A stretch of 64,000 nt of DNA from Trebonia sp963777905 (GCA_963777905.1 CAVZSM010000008.1:186001-250000); one strand, 5' to 3'; shown: positions 29,794-39,417, counted from the stretch's first letter. The notes: generated by a model not told the origin, from the letters alone. Numbers and translations are program-made.

Positions 29794-31611
29794 TCAGCGG
29801 AAACGGCCGGGGATACCGGAGTCCGCCAGCGCCTCAGCCGCGTGCCGGTAGCCGGTCTCGATCAGCGCGGCGCCGGCCTTGAAGTCGTACGCGCCGATCG
29901 CCGGGACCGGCGGGTGCAGCAGCAGGTCCACGTGCTCGCCGCCCAGCGTCACCCGCTGGTGCCGGGTGCCCGACAGCCCGGTGGCCCTGCTCACGATGTC
30001 GAGCACGCTGGGCACCGGCTGCGGCGGGCTCAGCGGGTTGAGCCGGTCCGCGAGCACCTTCCAGCCGGACAGCCCCGGCCCGAACGGGGCGACCATCATC
30101 GGCTCGACGGCGGGGGAGATATCGACCGCGATCACGGTCCCGCCGCCGACCCGCGCCCGCATCTGTTCGGTGGGCACGTTGTCGAGTGCCCCGCCGTCGA
30201 CCAGCAGGTCCCCGTCGTAATAGACCGGCGGGAAGATGCCCGGCAGCGACAGGCTGGCCCGGATGGCCCGCCACAGCTCACCGCGCTCGTGGATGACCTC
30301 CTCCGCGCGGGTCAGGTTCGCCGAGACGCAGAAGAACCGCACCGGCAGGTTCTCGATCGACGTGCCCCCGAAGTGCTCGGCGAGCAGCCGGTCCACCCGG
30401 TTCCCCGACGACAGGGCGACCAGCGGCAGCGTGGGGCTCATCAGCGTGCCGCTGCGGGTGAAGGCGCGCAGCGCCCGCTCGACCCGTTCCGCGTGCGGCA
30501 GTCCCTGCGCGCACAGCGCGCCCATCACCGCGCCGATGCTGGTCCCGCCGACGACGTCCACGGGCACGCCGGCCAGCTCGAGGGCGTGCAGCACGCCGAG
30601 ATGCGCGAAACCGCGCGGGCCGCCGCCGCCGAGCACCACGCCGCACGCCGTGCCGGTGATCATGCGCGCGAGCCTGCCGACGTCCGCCGGCCGCCCGTCG
30701 CGGACATGGTGGTAGTCCGCCACCGGTCGCTGCGATAGCCAGCGGGCGGTGCCGCCAGGGCGGGACCGGTGCACCAGCACGAGCTCGCAGCGCAGCCACC
30801 GGGTGGCGAGCGCGCGTGCCTCGACGGGGCCGAGCCTCGCGTCGGTGCCGCCGCCGGCCAGCAGCGCGACGTCGCTCTGGCTGAGGCAGAGCCTGCTCCA
30901 TTCGGTGTCCTCGGCGTCGGTGAGGTAGACGACGTGGTCATGGCCGCGCTCGATCCCGTCGAGCCAGCCGGTGAGCTCGTTGCGCCGGGGGTGGGACGGT
31001 CCTCGTTCCGCGGCCTCGGAGCCGAGCTGCCGGTCTACCGCGTCCCTATCGAGCAGGACCGTGGTGCCGTTGCCGGTGAGCTGCTCCGCCAGCGCGGCGG
31101 CGATCGCTTTCGCGTGCGCCGGGTCACGTCCGGCCGGGGCGACGGCGATGGCGCGGTTCCCGGCGTGCGGCTGCGGCCGGTCGACCGCGAGCAGCCGCTC
31201 GATGAGCAGCCGGGCCATCTGGGCGAGGAAACCGGGGTTCTGCTCGATCAGCGCCTTGAACGACGCCGTGCGCAGCAGGAACAGGTCGCTGTCGCGCACC
31301 GCGCGGACCGTCGCCGACCGCATCCGGTCGCTCAGCAGCGCGATCTCCCCGATGACCGCGCCGCGGCCGAGGTCATGCAGCACGCGCTCCCCGCCGCCTG
31401 CCACGCCGACACTGACCCTGAGCCGGCCGCTGAGCAGCACGTACAGGCCGTCGCCTGGATCGCCCTCGGCGATGATCGCGTCGCCCGCCTGCGCGTGCAC
31501 CGGCTCGAACTGCCGCGCCAGCCAGATTAGGGTGCCCTCGTCGAAGGACGCGAAGAACGGGATGCCAGCCAGGAACGCGCCCAGCTCATGCGCATGGTCA
31601 GTGCCGCTCAT
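29794..31611 (-). CDS. Patatin-like phospholipase with N-terminal cyclic-nucleotide-binding domain (NTE type)
   Basis: This protein has 605 residues. The N-terminal cNMP-binding fold covers residues about 15-130 (PGDGLYVLLSGRLRVSVG, RGAVIGEIALLSDRMRSATVRA). A P-loop-like central region follows. The patatin domain has the oxyanion loop GGGGPRGFAHLG, the nucleophile Ser358 in GTSIG, and the dyad Asp472 in VDGGALDN. The fusion is the bacterial form of neuropathy target esterase/lysophospholipase. The start chosen is MSGTDHAHELG; the longer frame has no family similarity. The gene is divergent from permease paralog 6. The window also encodes a cyclase (3378-4817), so a cyclic-nucleotide link is conceivable but unproven. 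Confidence 0.92.
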   Translation of the reverse strand: MSGTDHAHELGAFLAGIPFFASFDEGTLIWLARQFEPVHAQAGDAIIAEGDPGDGLYVLLSGRLRVSVGVAGGGERVLHDLGRGAVIGEIALLSDRMRSATVRAVRDSDLFLLRTASFKALIEQNPGFLAQMARLLIERLLAVDRPQPHAGNRAIAVAPAGRDPAHAKAIAAALAEQLTGNGTTVLLDRDAVDRQLGSEAAERGPSHPRRNELTGWLDGIERGHDHVVYLTDAEDTEWSRLCLSQSDVALLAGGGTDARLGPVEARALATRWLRCELVLVHRSRPGGTARWLSQRPVADYHHVRDGRPADVGRLARMITGTACGVVLGGGGPRGFAHLGVLHALELAGVPVDVVGGTSIGAVMGALCAQGLPHAERVERALRAFTRSGTLMSPTLPLVALSSGNRVDRLLAEHFGGTSIENLPVRFFCVSANLTRAEEVIHERGELWRAIRASLSLPGIFPPVYYDGDLLVDGGALDNVPTEQMRARVGGGTVIAVDISPAVEPMMVAPFGPGLSGWKVLADRLNPLSPPQPVPSVLDIVSRATGLSGTRHQRVTLGGEHVDLLLHPPVPAIGAYDFKAGAALIETGYRHAAEALADSGIPGRFR

Positions 31612-31720
31612 GCTGGCAGCATCGCAGCCGTGGCGCCTGCCGGGGAATGAGGGAAACACCACCCCTGCACGGGGTGTCTTCATCCTTCCGAACGGGCCCG
31701 CGCGATGCCTAGATAGAACC

Positions 31721-34134
31721 ATGACAGTCGTGGCGCTGCTCACCCGCGCCGGGCTGCGCGCACGGTGGCGGACCTGGCTCGTGCTCGCGGTGCTGACCGG
31801 GCTGGCCGGCGGGCTGGTCACCGCGGTGGCCGCGGGTGCCCGCCGCACCGACGCGGCCTACCCGGCGCTGGTCGCCTGGAGCCGGGCGCCCGACGACCTG
31901 GTCAGCGTGGGCACCGGGTCGGGTTCCAGCATCGGCGCGTCGTACGCCAACGTCCCGGTCGCGACGGTCAGCCGGCTCCCGCAGGTCACCAGCGTCGGCG
32001 CCGGTCGACGCGTACACCGTGCTCCAGCCGGCGTCCGCGACGCTCGTCGCCCCGCTGAACGGCGCTGTCCCCGGGACGTTGTGGCGCCGGAAGCTGCTCG
32101 CCGGCCGCCTGCCTGCGCCCGGCAGCCCGGACGAGGTGGACGTCTCGTTCACCGTCACGCAGGCGTCGCCGCAGCTGCGGGTGGGGGACACCCTGCCGCT
32201 GGTGCTGCTCGGCGCGACGGGCAAGCCGGTCCGCGTGGTGCTCCGTGTCGTCGGGATCGAGGCGGCGCCGGGGGAGTTCCCGCCGCAGTACGGGACGGGG
32301 TTGACTTCATCTGGGCGACTCCGGCGTTCGTCCAGGGCCTACGGGGCGCGGCTGCTCGCACTCGCCAGGGGTCGCGGTGCGGCTGCGGCACGGTGCCGGC
32401 GGACGTTCCGGCGCTCGAGCGGGAGATCAGCCAGATGGCAGGCGGGAAGTACATCAGCGACTATCCGTTCGGTCCGCAGGCGGCCAACACCGAACACTCG
32501 ATCCACCTGCAGGCCGTGGCGCTGTGGCTGCTCGCCGGGGTGCTCGCGGTGCTCGGGCTGCTCATCCTCGGGCAACTGCACGCACGGCTGACCGCCGCCG
32601 ATCAGGCGGACTCCGGCACGCTGCGGGCGATCGGGGTGGTGCCACGCCAGCTGACGGCGGCCGGGCTGGCGCGGGCGGCGCTGATCGGCGGCGTCGGCGC
32701 GGTGCTGGCGGTGGTCCTTGGCGGTCGCCGTCTCGCCGGTGTTCCCCGTCGGGCTGGCGGGGATCGCGGAGCCGCACCCGGGCATCGACGCGGACTGGAC
32801 GGCGCTGCTGCTCGGGGCCGGCGGCGTGCTGGTCGCCACCGTCGGCGTGGCCGCGTGGCCGGCCTGGCGGGCGGCGCAGGTCAAGGCAGGCGCGGCGGGC
32901 GGGCTGCCCGTCGCGAGGATGTACCCGGGCCGGCCGTCCGCGGTGCTGGCCATCACGCGTTCCGTGCAGTCGGTCCCGGCAGCGACGGGGATCCGGCTCG
33001 CGCTGCAGCGTGGCGCCGGCCGAACCGCCGTGCCGGTGCGGTCCGCGATAGCCGCCACCGCCGTCGGGGTCGTCGGGCTGAGCGCCGCGCTCGGGTTCAG
33101 CGCGAGCCTCGGCTACCTGCTGGCGACCCCGCGGCTGTACGGGGTGACCTGGGACGCGCTCGTCACCGACGAGCAGTTCGCCACCTCCATCGCACCCGCG
33201 GCGCGCAGCATCGCCGCCGACCCGGCTCATGGCGAGCCTGGTCAGGGACGTACGCGGGCGCTCCGCTGACGGTCAACGGGCCACGCGGTCGGCGGGGTGA
33301 CCACCGGGCCCGGTCCCGACGGCTCACTCGCCGCCGTCGCCCTGGCGGGGCGCCCGCCGGCGGGTCCCGGCGACATCGTGCTCGGCCAGCGCACGCTCAC
33401 CGCCCTGGGGGTCCGCGTGGGACAGACCGTCAGCGTCGGGCTGGCCGGGCCTGTCGCGGCACGTACCGTTCATGGTGACCGGCACGGCGGTCTTTCCGGC
33501 GATCGGCGACACGACCGAGCTGGGAACCGGCGCGGAGCTCACGGTGGCGGGACTGCTGCGGCTGCCGCCACCGGGCATGTCGGCGCCCCCGTACAACGGG
33601 CTGGTCGTCAAGTTCCGGCCGGGCGTGCCGGAGCAGCAGGGCATCAGCGCGCTCACGGCGCGGATCGAACGGCTAGGGCCGTACGCCATCAGCGGGCCGT
33701 CTACCCCCGCGGACCTGGTGAACTTCGGGCAGCTCCAGAGCCTGCCGCTGCTGCTCGGCCTGTCCCTGGGGCTGCTGGCGCTGCTCACGATCACGCACTT
33801 GCTGCTCACCTCGGTGCACCGCCGGCGGCGGGACCTGGCGGTGCTGCGCGCCCTGGGATTCACCGGCGGGCAGGTCCGGGCCACCGTGTCCTGGATGGCG
33901 GTCACCCTCGCCGCGGTCGCGCTGGCCGTCGGCATCCCCGTCGGCCTGCTGTGCGGCCGCCAGGCCTGGCGGTTCTTCGCTGGCCAGCTCGGCATCAGCG
34001 ATGTGACGCGGACCCCGGTGCTCTCGTTCGTCCTGCTCGCGGTGGCGGGCCTGGCGCTGGCCGTGGCGATCGCTTCCGTGCCGGCCATCTCCGCCAGCCG
34101 CATCCGCCCGGCCGACGCGCTGCGAGCCGAGTAA
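31721..34134 (+). pseudogene. FtsX-like permease paralog 6, heavily frame-broken
   Basis: This is the sixth member of the FtsX/MacB permease family, 14 kb from the array. It begins MTVVALLTRAGLRARWRTW and ends RPADALRAE. The pattern TDAAYPALVAW, a first FtsX block with QADSGTLRAIGVVPRQ, GRTAVPVRSAIAAT and a final block with SVHRRRRDLAVLRALGFTGG are all in order. The reading frame changes at least seven times (near 32005, 32300, 32335-32395, 32720, 33230 and 33470), mostly in the extracellular domains. No ATPase gene is adjacent. Gene decay is plausible, but so is poor base quality. Confidence 0.72.
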
Positions 34135-34138
34135 CCGC

Positions 34139-35086
34139 CTATCCGGCAGGCTTGATCAGCGGTATGTCCCTCGTGAACGGCCGGAACCCGACCCCGTAAT
34201 ACAGCCCGCGCGCTGCCGGGAGCCCGGGCGCGCCGTAGCAGGCGACGGTCATGTGCGTGGCCCCGGCGTCGCGCGCGAGACGCATCCCGTGCAGCAGCAT
34301 CGCTCTGCCAAGTCCCAGGCGCCGGTAGTCCGGGTGCGTTCCGACGGGCTCGAATTCCGCTGTCTTGTTGGCCTCATCCAGCCACATGATCGTGGACGCG
34401 GCCATCGTCCCGTCCGGTGCCTCGACGAGAACGTGGAGATCGCTGTGGTAGGCCGCCATCCGCCGGACGCCCTCATAACCCTCGGCTGTGTACGTGGACG
34501 GCGCCCAGGCGTCCACGTGGGCGCGGACCGCGGCCTCAGGCCCTGCTTCGGCGGCGTTGCGGAACCGGAACCCGTCCGGCAGCGCTGGCTGCTCCAGGTC
34601 GGTGAGATCCCGTTCATTGAGCTGAGTCCACGACCCCGTGTCCCCGTTCGCGGCCGGGTCGGCCTGGTATCCGTGTGCCTCCCATCGCTTCAGCGCGAAC
34701 CCGTCGGACATGCTGGGCAGCACCGTGCGCTCCAGGCCCGCCGCGACGCGGTCATACCAGTCGATCACCTCGTCAACCAGCTCTGCCTGCTCGGGGTGCA
34801 CCTGATATCCCAGGTAAGCGTCGGTGGCCTGCCGCACCGACCCGTCGCTGCGCCGCACCTCGTGCGGCAGATAGGCCCACCCCCACGCGACCAGCTCGCC
34901 GCCGGACAACCAAAGACGGCGTGGCCAGGTCCCGCCGTCGCAGGCGTGTCCCTTGCCCCAGATCCACGCCAGTTCCCCGAACGTCGCGTCGCTGTTCACC
35001 AACTCCGGCCGGACAGCGGTGACGCGCTGGGCCAGGCCCTGCATGAGCCGTATGTCCTCGACGGTAACGACATCGAACTCGCCCAT
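34139..35086 (-). CDS. GNAT-family N-acetyltransferase
   Basis: This protein of about 315 residues has a C-terminal GNAT domain. The acetyl-CoA loop is VGTHPDYRRLGLGRAMLLHG, and the following strand is ATHMTVACYG. The N-terminal half, about residues 1-150, looks like a second, degenerate GNAT-like fold. The ATG at 35086 is preferred to a GTG three codons upstream; neither has a strong ribosome site. The stop lies five bases from the convergent permease gene. The substrate cannot be inferred. Confidence 0.85.
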   Translation of the reverse strand: MGEFDVVTVEDIRLMQGLAQRVTAVRPELVNSDATFGELAWIWGKGHACDGGTWPRRLWLSGGELVAWGWAYLPHEVRRSDGSVRQATDAYLGYQVHPEQAELVDEVIDWYDRVAAGLERTVLPSMSDGFALKRWEAHGYQADPAANGDTGSWTQLNERDLTDLEQPALPDGFRFRNAAEAGPEAAVRAHVDAWAPSTYTAEGYEGVRRMAAYHSDLHVLVEAPDGTMAASTIMWLDEANKTAEFEPVGTHPDYRRLGLGRAMLLHGMRLARDAGATHMTVACYGAPGLPAARGLYYGVGFRPFTRDIPLIKPAG

Positions 35087-35106
35087 GCGGACCACTGTGC
35101 CAGACC

Positions 35107-35688
35107 CTACGACGGCCCGCCGTGGCCGGGGGAAGCCGCCAGCGAAACCATGCAGGGCCGCAGCAGGCTGATGACCTGCGCCGGGTCGGCGGTGGCGAGT
35201 TCGTCGGCTTTGATGAGGTGCCGGGAGACCGAGATGCCGATTGTGATGGCGCTGATGATCGCGGCTCGCAGGTCCGCGTCGTCGGCGGGGATCGCCTCGG
35301 CGATCTGCGCCTCGTAGCGGGCGATGCCGGCGCTGGCCGCGCTGGCGGCCTCGGGGTTGGTCAGCATCGAGCGCAGGAGGGTCAGCGACGCGACCGGCTC
35401 GCTTTCCAGCCGGCTGGCGAGCGCGGCGAGGATCTGCTCGGCCGCCTGCCCGGGCGGTCCGCTCATCTCCGGGACGGGGGCGGCGTCGATCACTCGCCGG
35501 AACAGTTCCTGCTTGGACCCGAAGTAATGCATGACCAGCCCCGCGTCGACTCCCGCGGCCGAGGCCACGGCCCGGATGGTGGTCCGCTCGTACCCGTCGG
35601 TGAGGAAAGCCTGGGCGGCGGCGTCGAGGATGCGCGCTTCGGTGCGGCGGCGCTGCTCGGCGCGCGAGCCGGTCCGGGGAGTGGTCAT
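35107..35688 (-). CDS. TetR-family regulator
   Basis: This 193-residue repressor has the N-terminal TetR helix-turn-helix: ARILDAAAQAFLTDGYERTTIRAVASAAGVDAGLVMHYFGSK spans residues about 18-60. The C-terminal ligand domain is unremarkable. It is divergent from a SnoaL-like and hydrolase pair, with 100 bases between starts. A palindrome just past a putative -10 box in that gap makes it the likely repressor of both transcripts. Confidence 0.9.
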   Translation of the reverse strand: MTTPRTGSRAEQRRRTEARILDAAAQAFLTDGYERTTIRAVASAAGVDAGLVMHYFGSKQELFRRVIDAAPVPEMSGPPGQAAEQILAALASRLESEPVASLTLLRSMLTNPEAASAASAGIARYEAQIAEAIPADDADLRAAIISAITIGISVSRHLIKADELATADPAQVISLLRPCMVSLAASPGHGGPS

Positions 35689-35706
35689 TTGTTCATTCTA
35701 CGGACG

Positions 35707-35748
35707 TTGACCGGGCGGGCTACTTCGTTCTACGTTTGTTCAATGAAC
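35707..35748 (+). promoter_or_regulatory. Promoter with TetR-type operator
   Basis: TTGACC (35707-35712) and TACGTT (35731-35736) are 18 bases apart. GTTCAATGAAC (35738-35748) is a perfect 11-base palindrome directly downstream. Related half-sites TTGTTCA (35689-35696, towards tetR) and GTTGAAC lie nearby. The layout fits repression by the divergent TetR. Confidence 0.55.
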
Positions 35749-35788
35749 GCGTGTTGAACGAACTGCCCGAGCGAAGGGAACCACCCTC

Positions 35789-36214
35789 ATGCCAACTGCC
35801 ACGCCCGCCGACGTCCTGGCCCGGCGCAGCCAGCTGATCCTGAACGGCGATGCCGACGGCTTCGCCGCCCTGTTCGCGCCCGATGCGGTGATCGAGTCGT
35901 CCTTCGCGGGGCCGCCGGGCACGCCCCTGCGCCTGGCGGGCCAGGAAGCGATCCGCGAGTACTCGCGGCGTGTCATGGAGTCGCCGCTGCGACTGGAGGA
36001 CTTCGAGGTGGCAAAGCTCTACCAGACCGAGGATCCGGAGGTGGTGATCACCGAGATGCGGGCGACGGGGACCGTGACCACGACGGGCCGGTCGTTCACC
36101 ACGACGTCCGTCCAGATCATCCGGATCCGGGACGGCCATATCGTGCACTCCCGCGACTTCGCCGATCCCCGGATCCTGGAAGACGTGACCGGGAAACCGC
36201 GTCGTGAAAGCTGA
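35789..36214 (+). CDS. SnoaL/NTF2-like protein
   Basis: This 141-residue single-domain protein has the alpha+beta cone fold pattern of NTF2/SnoaL: ADVLARRSQLILNGDADGFAALFAPDAVIESSF, then AIREYSRRVMES, then strands around TTTSVQIIRIRDGHIVHSRDFADP. Such proteins act as isomerases, hydrolases or binding proteins on small organics. It overlaps the following hydrolase gene by 11 bases, and the pair is probably controlled by the divergent TetR. Substrate unknown. Confidence 0.85.
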   Translation: MPTATPADVLARRSQLILNGDADGFAALFAPDAVIESSFAGPPGTPLRLAGQEAIREYSRRVMESPLRLEDFEVAKLYQTEDPEVVITEMRATGTVTTTGRSFTTTSVQIIRIRDGHIVHSRDFADPRILEDVTGKPRRES

Positions 36215-36929
36215 CGTGGGTCCCGGGCGCAGGGTCGTGCGGCGGGTGGAGGCCGGTGCCGGCGAGCCGGCCGTCGTGCTTGAGGCGGGGATGAACTGCG
36301 GGGCCGCGTCCTGGCAGCGGGTCATGCCGCTGCTGGCCCCGCACGTCCGCGTCGCCGCCTACGACCGGGCGGGGATAGGCGGCAGCGTCCCCGCGCCAGG
36401 CCTCGTGACCATCGACCGCCAGATCGGTGATCTGGCATCGGTGATCACCGGGCTGGCGGCAGGATCCTGCGTGCTGGCCGGGCACAGCTGGGGCGGCATG
36501 CTGGTCCAGCTGCTTGCCTTCCGGCGGCCGGACCTGGTCGCGGGCCTGGTCCTGGTGGACCCGGGGCACGAGGAGCTGGAAAGCGCACTGCCCCTGCCCG
36601 CTCAGTGGGGCTGGCGGGTCATCAACGCGGTCTTCCCCGATGAGCTGCACGATGACGCGCCCGTGACCCTTGCGGCCATGCGGGAGCTGCGCGCCGCCGC
36701 AAAGCCGTTTCCCGACGTGCCCGTCGTCGTCCTGAGCGCGGCCCGCGGCTTCCCCCGCCGGTTTCGCGCGCACTGGACGCGCCTGCAGGCAGCGCTCGCC
36801 GCGGCCGCCCCGCAGGGACGCCACGTCGTCGTCGACGGCACCGGCCACAACATCCCCAGAGACCGGCCCGACGCCGTGGCCGATACGATCCTCGCGGTAG
36901 CCGCCCAGGCGCGGGCCAGCGGCGGCTGA
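36204..36929 (+). CDS. Alpha/beta hydrolase
   Basis: This 241-residue hydrolase begins at a GTG inside the end of the SnoaL-like gene. The nucleophile Ser lies in GHSWGG, the acid Asp is probably in LVLVDPGH, and the His is in DGTGHNIP. The short lid region around residues 125-160 is typical of esterases and lactonases of this fold. It is co-transcribed with the SnoaL-like gene. Together they may degrade the ligand sensed by the TetR protein; this is inference from gene order. Confidence 0.88.
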   Translation: MKADVGPGRRVVRRVEAGAGEPAVVLEAGMNCGAASWQRVMPLLAPHVRVAAYDRAGIGGSVPAPGLVTIDRQIGDLASVITGLAAGSCVLAGHSWGGMLVQLLAFRRPDLVAGLVLVDPGHEELESALPLPAQWGWRVINAVFPDELHDDAPVTLAAMRELRAAAKPFPDVPVVVLSAARGFPRRFRAHWTRLQAALAAAAPQGRHVVVDGTGHNIPRDRPDAVADTILAVAAQARASGG

Positions 36930-37000
36930 CAAGACAGGCTCTCCGCTGGCATGAGATCCTGGCTGCTGTCCCGGCCGTGCTGCGCGTGGAGTGAACGCTG

Positions 37001-37645
37001 GTGATCGAAGAGATCCTGCCCGCCGCGGTCGCGAGCGCGGAAATGTTCACCGACCCGCCTAACGCCACGCTCCTCCCGCAGGAGGCGGCGATCGTCGAGC
37101 GGGTGTCGGACAAGCGGCGCCGCGAGTTCACCGCGGGCCGGGAGTGCGCCAGGATCGCACTCGGCAAACTCGGTGTCGTGCCCGTCCCGATCCTGATCGG
37201 AGAACGCGGCGCGCCCCAGTGGCCGCCGGGCATCGTCGGCAGCATCACGCACTGCGACGGATACCGCGCCGCCGCGGCCGCGCACGCCAGCGACGTCGCG
37301 GCCATCGGGATGGACGCCGAACCAGCCGATCCGCTGCCGCGCGGCGTGCTGGACGTGATCTCGCTCCCCGCCGAACGCGTCAGGCTGGCGGCCCTCGCGG
37401 GGGAGTGGCCAGCCGTGTGCTGGGACCGGCTGCTGTTCAGCGCCAAGGAGTCGGTCTATAAGGCGTGGTTCCCGCTCACTGGCCGCTGGCTCGGCTTCGA
37501 AGACGCGGACGTGACGATAACACCGGCCGGCACCTTCACGGCACGCCTCCTAACCGAGCCGCAGCCACCGTGCACGGCCAGCTTCGCTGGCCGCTGGCTG
37601 GCCAGCGGCGGCCTGATCCTCACAGCGATCGCGGTCCCGCGCTAA
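37001..37645 (+). CDS. 4'-phosphopantetheinyl transferase (EntD/Sfp type)
   Basis: This 214-residue enzyme would transfer phosphopantetheine from CoA to carrier proteins of NRPS, PKS or fatty acid synthases. The magnesium-site motif is GMDAEPAD and the downstream motif is FSAKESVYKAWFP. The N-terminal motif GRECARIALGKLG and SITHCDGY match the EntD subgroup. The start is GTG, with GGAGTGA upstream. It converges on an isochorismate synthase gene 11 bases away. In enterobacteria and bacilli such a pair belongs to catechol siderophore loci, but no NRPS is in this window. Confidence 0.9.
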   Translation: MIEEILPAAVASAEMFTDPPNATLLPQEAAIVERVSDKRRREFTAGRECARIALGKLGVVPVPILIGERGAPQWPPGIVGSITHCDGYRAAAAAHASDVAAIGMDAEPADPLPRGVLDVISLPAERVRLAALAGEWPAVCWDRLLFSAKESVYKAWFPLTGRWLGFEDADVTITPAGTFTARLLTEPQPPCTASFAGRWLASGGLILTAIAVPR

Positions 37646-37656
37646 GCGAGTTAGCG

Positions 37657-38949
37657 TCAGTCGCCCTGCTCGAGCGCCGTCTGCATTGGGCGGAACTTTA
37701 CCTGCGCCTCGGCGAGTTCCGCGGCCGGGTCGGAGGCCGCCACGATCCCGCAGCCGGCGAACAGCCGGGCCCGCTCCCCGGTCAGCTGCGCGCAGCGCAG
37801 GGCGATGCCCCACTCCCCGTTCCCGTCGGCGTCCACCCAGCCGACCGGGCCGGCGTAGCGCTCCCGGTCCATGTTCTCGAGTTCCCTGATGAGCTCCACC
37901 GCGGTATCGGTCGGGGTGCCGCCGACGGCGGCCGTCGGGTGCAGCGCCGCCGACAGGGCGAGCGCGGAGTGGTCGGTCGCCAGCGTGCCGTGCACCCACG
38001 TGCCGAGGTGCTGCACGTTGGCGAACCTGAGCAGCTCGGGACGCGGTGCGACCCGCAGCGCCTGGCACAGCGGCTCGATCGCGTCGGTCAGCGAGGTGAC
38101 GGCGTAGCCGTGCTCTTCGTTGTCCTTCGCGGAGCCGAGCAGCGTGGCCGCCAGCTCCGCGTCCTCCGCGGCCGTGGCGCCCCGCGGCATGGTGCCGGCG
38201 AGCACAAGGGCGCTGACCTTGCGGCCGTTCCTCCGGACGAGCAGCTCGGGCGTGGCCCCCACCAGGCCGGCGCAGGCGAACGTGAAGCAGCCTGGGTACC
38301 TGTCGGCAAGCCGGCGCAGCAGCACCCGCGCGTCGATCGGCTCGTCGGCCGACGCGTAGATGTCGCGGGCGAGCACCACCTTGCGCAAGTCGCCGCGGAT
38401 GATCCGGCGCACCGCGGCGCTGACCGCCTGCTCCCACTCGGGGGCTGACAGCGACCCGTCGTGCCACCGGATGTGCCCGGGCGCGAGCAGGGGAGCCTGC
38501 GGCGCCGCGTGCCAGGCGGCCTCACCGTCCGGGGTAATCGTGGTGAGCCACGCGTTCCCTGTGCCGTCCCTGCCGAGCACCGCGCGGGGCACGATGAGCA
38601 CAGAGCCCTCGGACCAGTCGTCGAAGGTGAAGCTGCCGAACGCGACCAGCCCCGAGCCGCGGCGCCTGGCCTCGTCCTGGACGTCCGCGTTCTCGATGAC
38701 CTCGCGCAGCCACTTCTCGCCGACGGCGAACCGGTCCGGGCCGGAGGGCAGCGTGACGCGCGTCGCCTCGCCCCAGCCGGTGAGGCCGGCGCCGTGCCGG
38801 ATCCAGGCGAGCGCCGCGGGTTCCGGGAGCCGGCCGATCAGATCACCTGGATCCGGCACCGGCACGCTGCGCACCACCAGGTGCTCGCCGCCATAATCCC
38901 CGCCGGGCCGTCCGTCCGTGGCGTGGTAGTTCCCGTACGGCTCTGCCAT
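37657..38949 (-). CDS. Isochorismate synthase (chorismate-binding family)
   Basis: This 430-residue enzyme should convert chorismate to isochorismate. The chorismate-binding core starts near residue 170: KVVLARDIYASADEPIDARVLLRRL, then PELLVRRNGRKVSALVLAGTMPRG. The C-terminal part has LHPTAAVGGTPTDTA, ERYAGPVGWVDADGNGEWGIALR and FAGCGIVAASDPAAELAE, typical of EntC/DhbC/MenF. Isochorismate feeds either menaquinone or salicylate/2,3-dihydroxybenzoate siderophores. No menD or entB-like neighbour is seen, so the pathway is open. The PPTase next to it slightly favours a siderophore role. Confidence 0.92.
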   Translation of the reverse strand: MAEPYGNYHATDGRPGGDYGGEHLVVRSVPVPDPGDLIGRLPEPAALAWIRHGAGLTGWGEATRVTLPSGPDRFAVGEKWLREVIENADVQDEARRRGSGLVAFGSFTFDDWSEGSVLIVPRAVLGRDGTGNAWLTTITPDGEAAWHAAPQAPLLAPGHIRWHDGSLSAPEWEQAVSAAVRRIIRGDLRKVVLARDIYASADEPIDARVLLRRLADRYPGCFTFACAGLVGATPELLVRRNGRKVSALVLAGTMPRGATAAEDAELAATLLGSAKDNEEHGYAVTSLTDAIEPLCQALRVAPRPELLRFANVQHLGTWVHGTLATDHSALALSAALHPTAAVGGTPTDTAVELIRELENMDRERYAGPVGWVDADGNGEWGIALRCAQLTGERARLFAGCGIVAASDPAAELAEAQVKFRPMQTALEQGD

Positions 38950-39060
38950 GACAGGAAATTGTAGTGGCCGGGCAGGAAGCGGCTATCCGCCTGGGTAACC
39001 GGTCCGTCGGCTGCTCGCTCCCGGTGAGCAGTTCGTCGTGGTTACCGATGCGGTAGGGGG

Positions 39061-39417
39061 CTAGTCGATAGGCGCCAGCATCCGGGCCATCGCGGGCAGT
39101 ACCCCCGGTGCGACCCGGCAGTACACCCAGGTGCCGCGGCGCTCGGAGATGATCAGGCCCGCCTCTCTCAGCTTCTTCAGGTGGTGGCTGACCGTGGGCT
39201 GGGACACCCCAACGTTCTGGATGTCGCAAACAGAGGCTTCCCCGCTCTGATGCGCGGCGACCCGGGAAAAGAGCCTGAGCCGGACTGGGTCGGCAAGCGC
39301 CTTGAACATGCAGGCCATGCGCTCGGCTTCGGCGGCCGAAAGCTCCGCCGCGCCGAGCGGCGGGCAGGGAAACTCAAGCGCAGGCTCCGCGATGAGTTCC
39401 GCCGTCTGGTTCGTCAT
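39061..39417 (-). CDS. Small ArsR/SmtB-family regulator
   Basis: This 118-residue repressor has the core MFKALADPVRLRLFSRVAAH, EASVCDIQNVGVSQPTVSHHLKKLREAGLI and an ERRGTWVYCRV wing. It keeps one Cys in the alpha3 region (SVCDI). Metal sensors of the ArsR type use ELCVCDL with two Cys, so this one either senses a different ligand or uses the N-terminal Cys in FPCPPLG. Two palindromes lie upstream (39438-39447 and 39467-39480). No ars genes are adjacent. The divergent MFS gene begins 500 bases away. Confidence 0.88.
   Translation of the reverse strand: MTNQTAELIAEPALEFPCPPLGAAELSAAEAERMACMFKALADPVRLRLFSRVAAHQSGEASVCDIQNVGVSQPTVSHHLKKLREAGLIISERRGTWVYCRVAPGVLPAMARMLAPID

Noticed and set aside
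31612..31848. Longer start for the patatin gene
   Set aside because: The extra residues are low-complexity and overlap the promoter region of the divergent permease gene; the cNMP domain begins right after MSGTDHAHELG.
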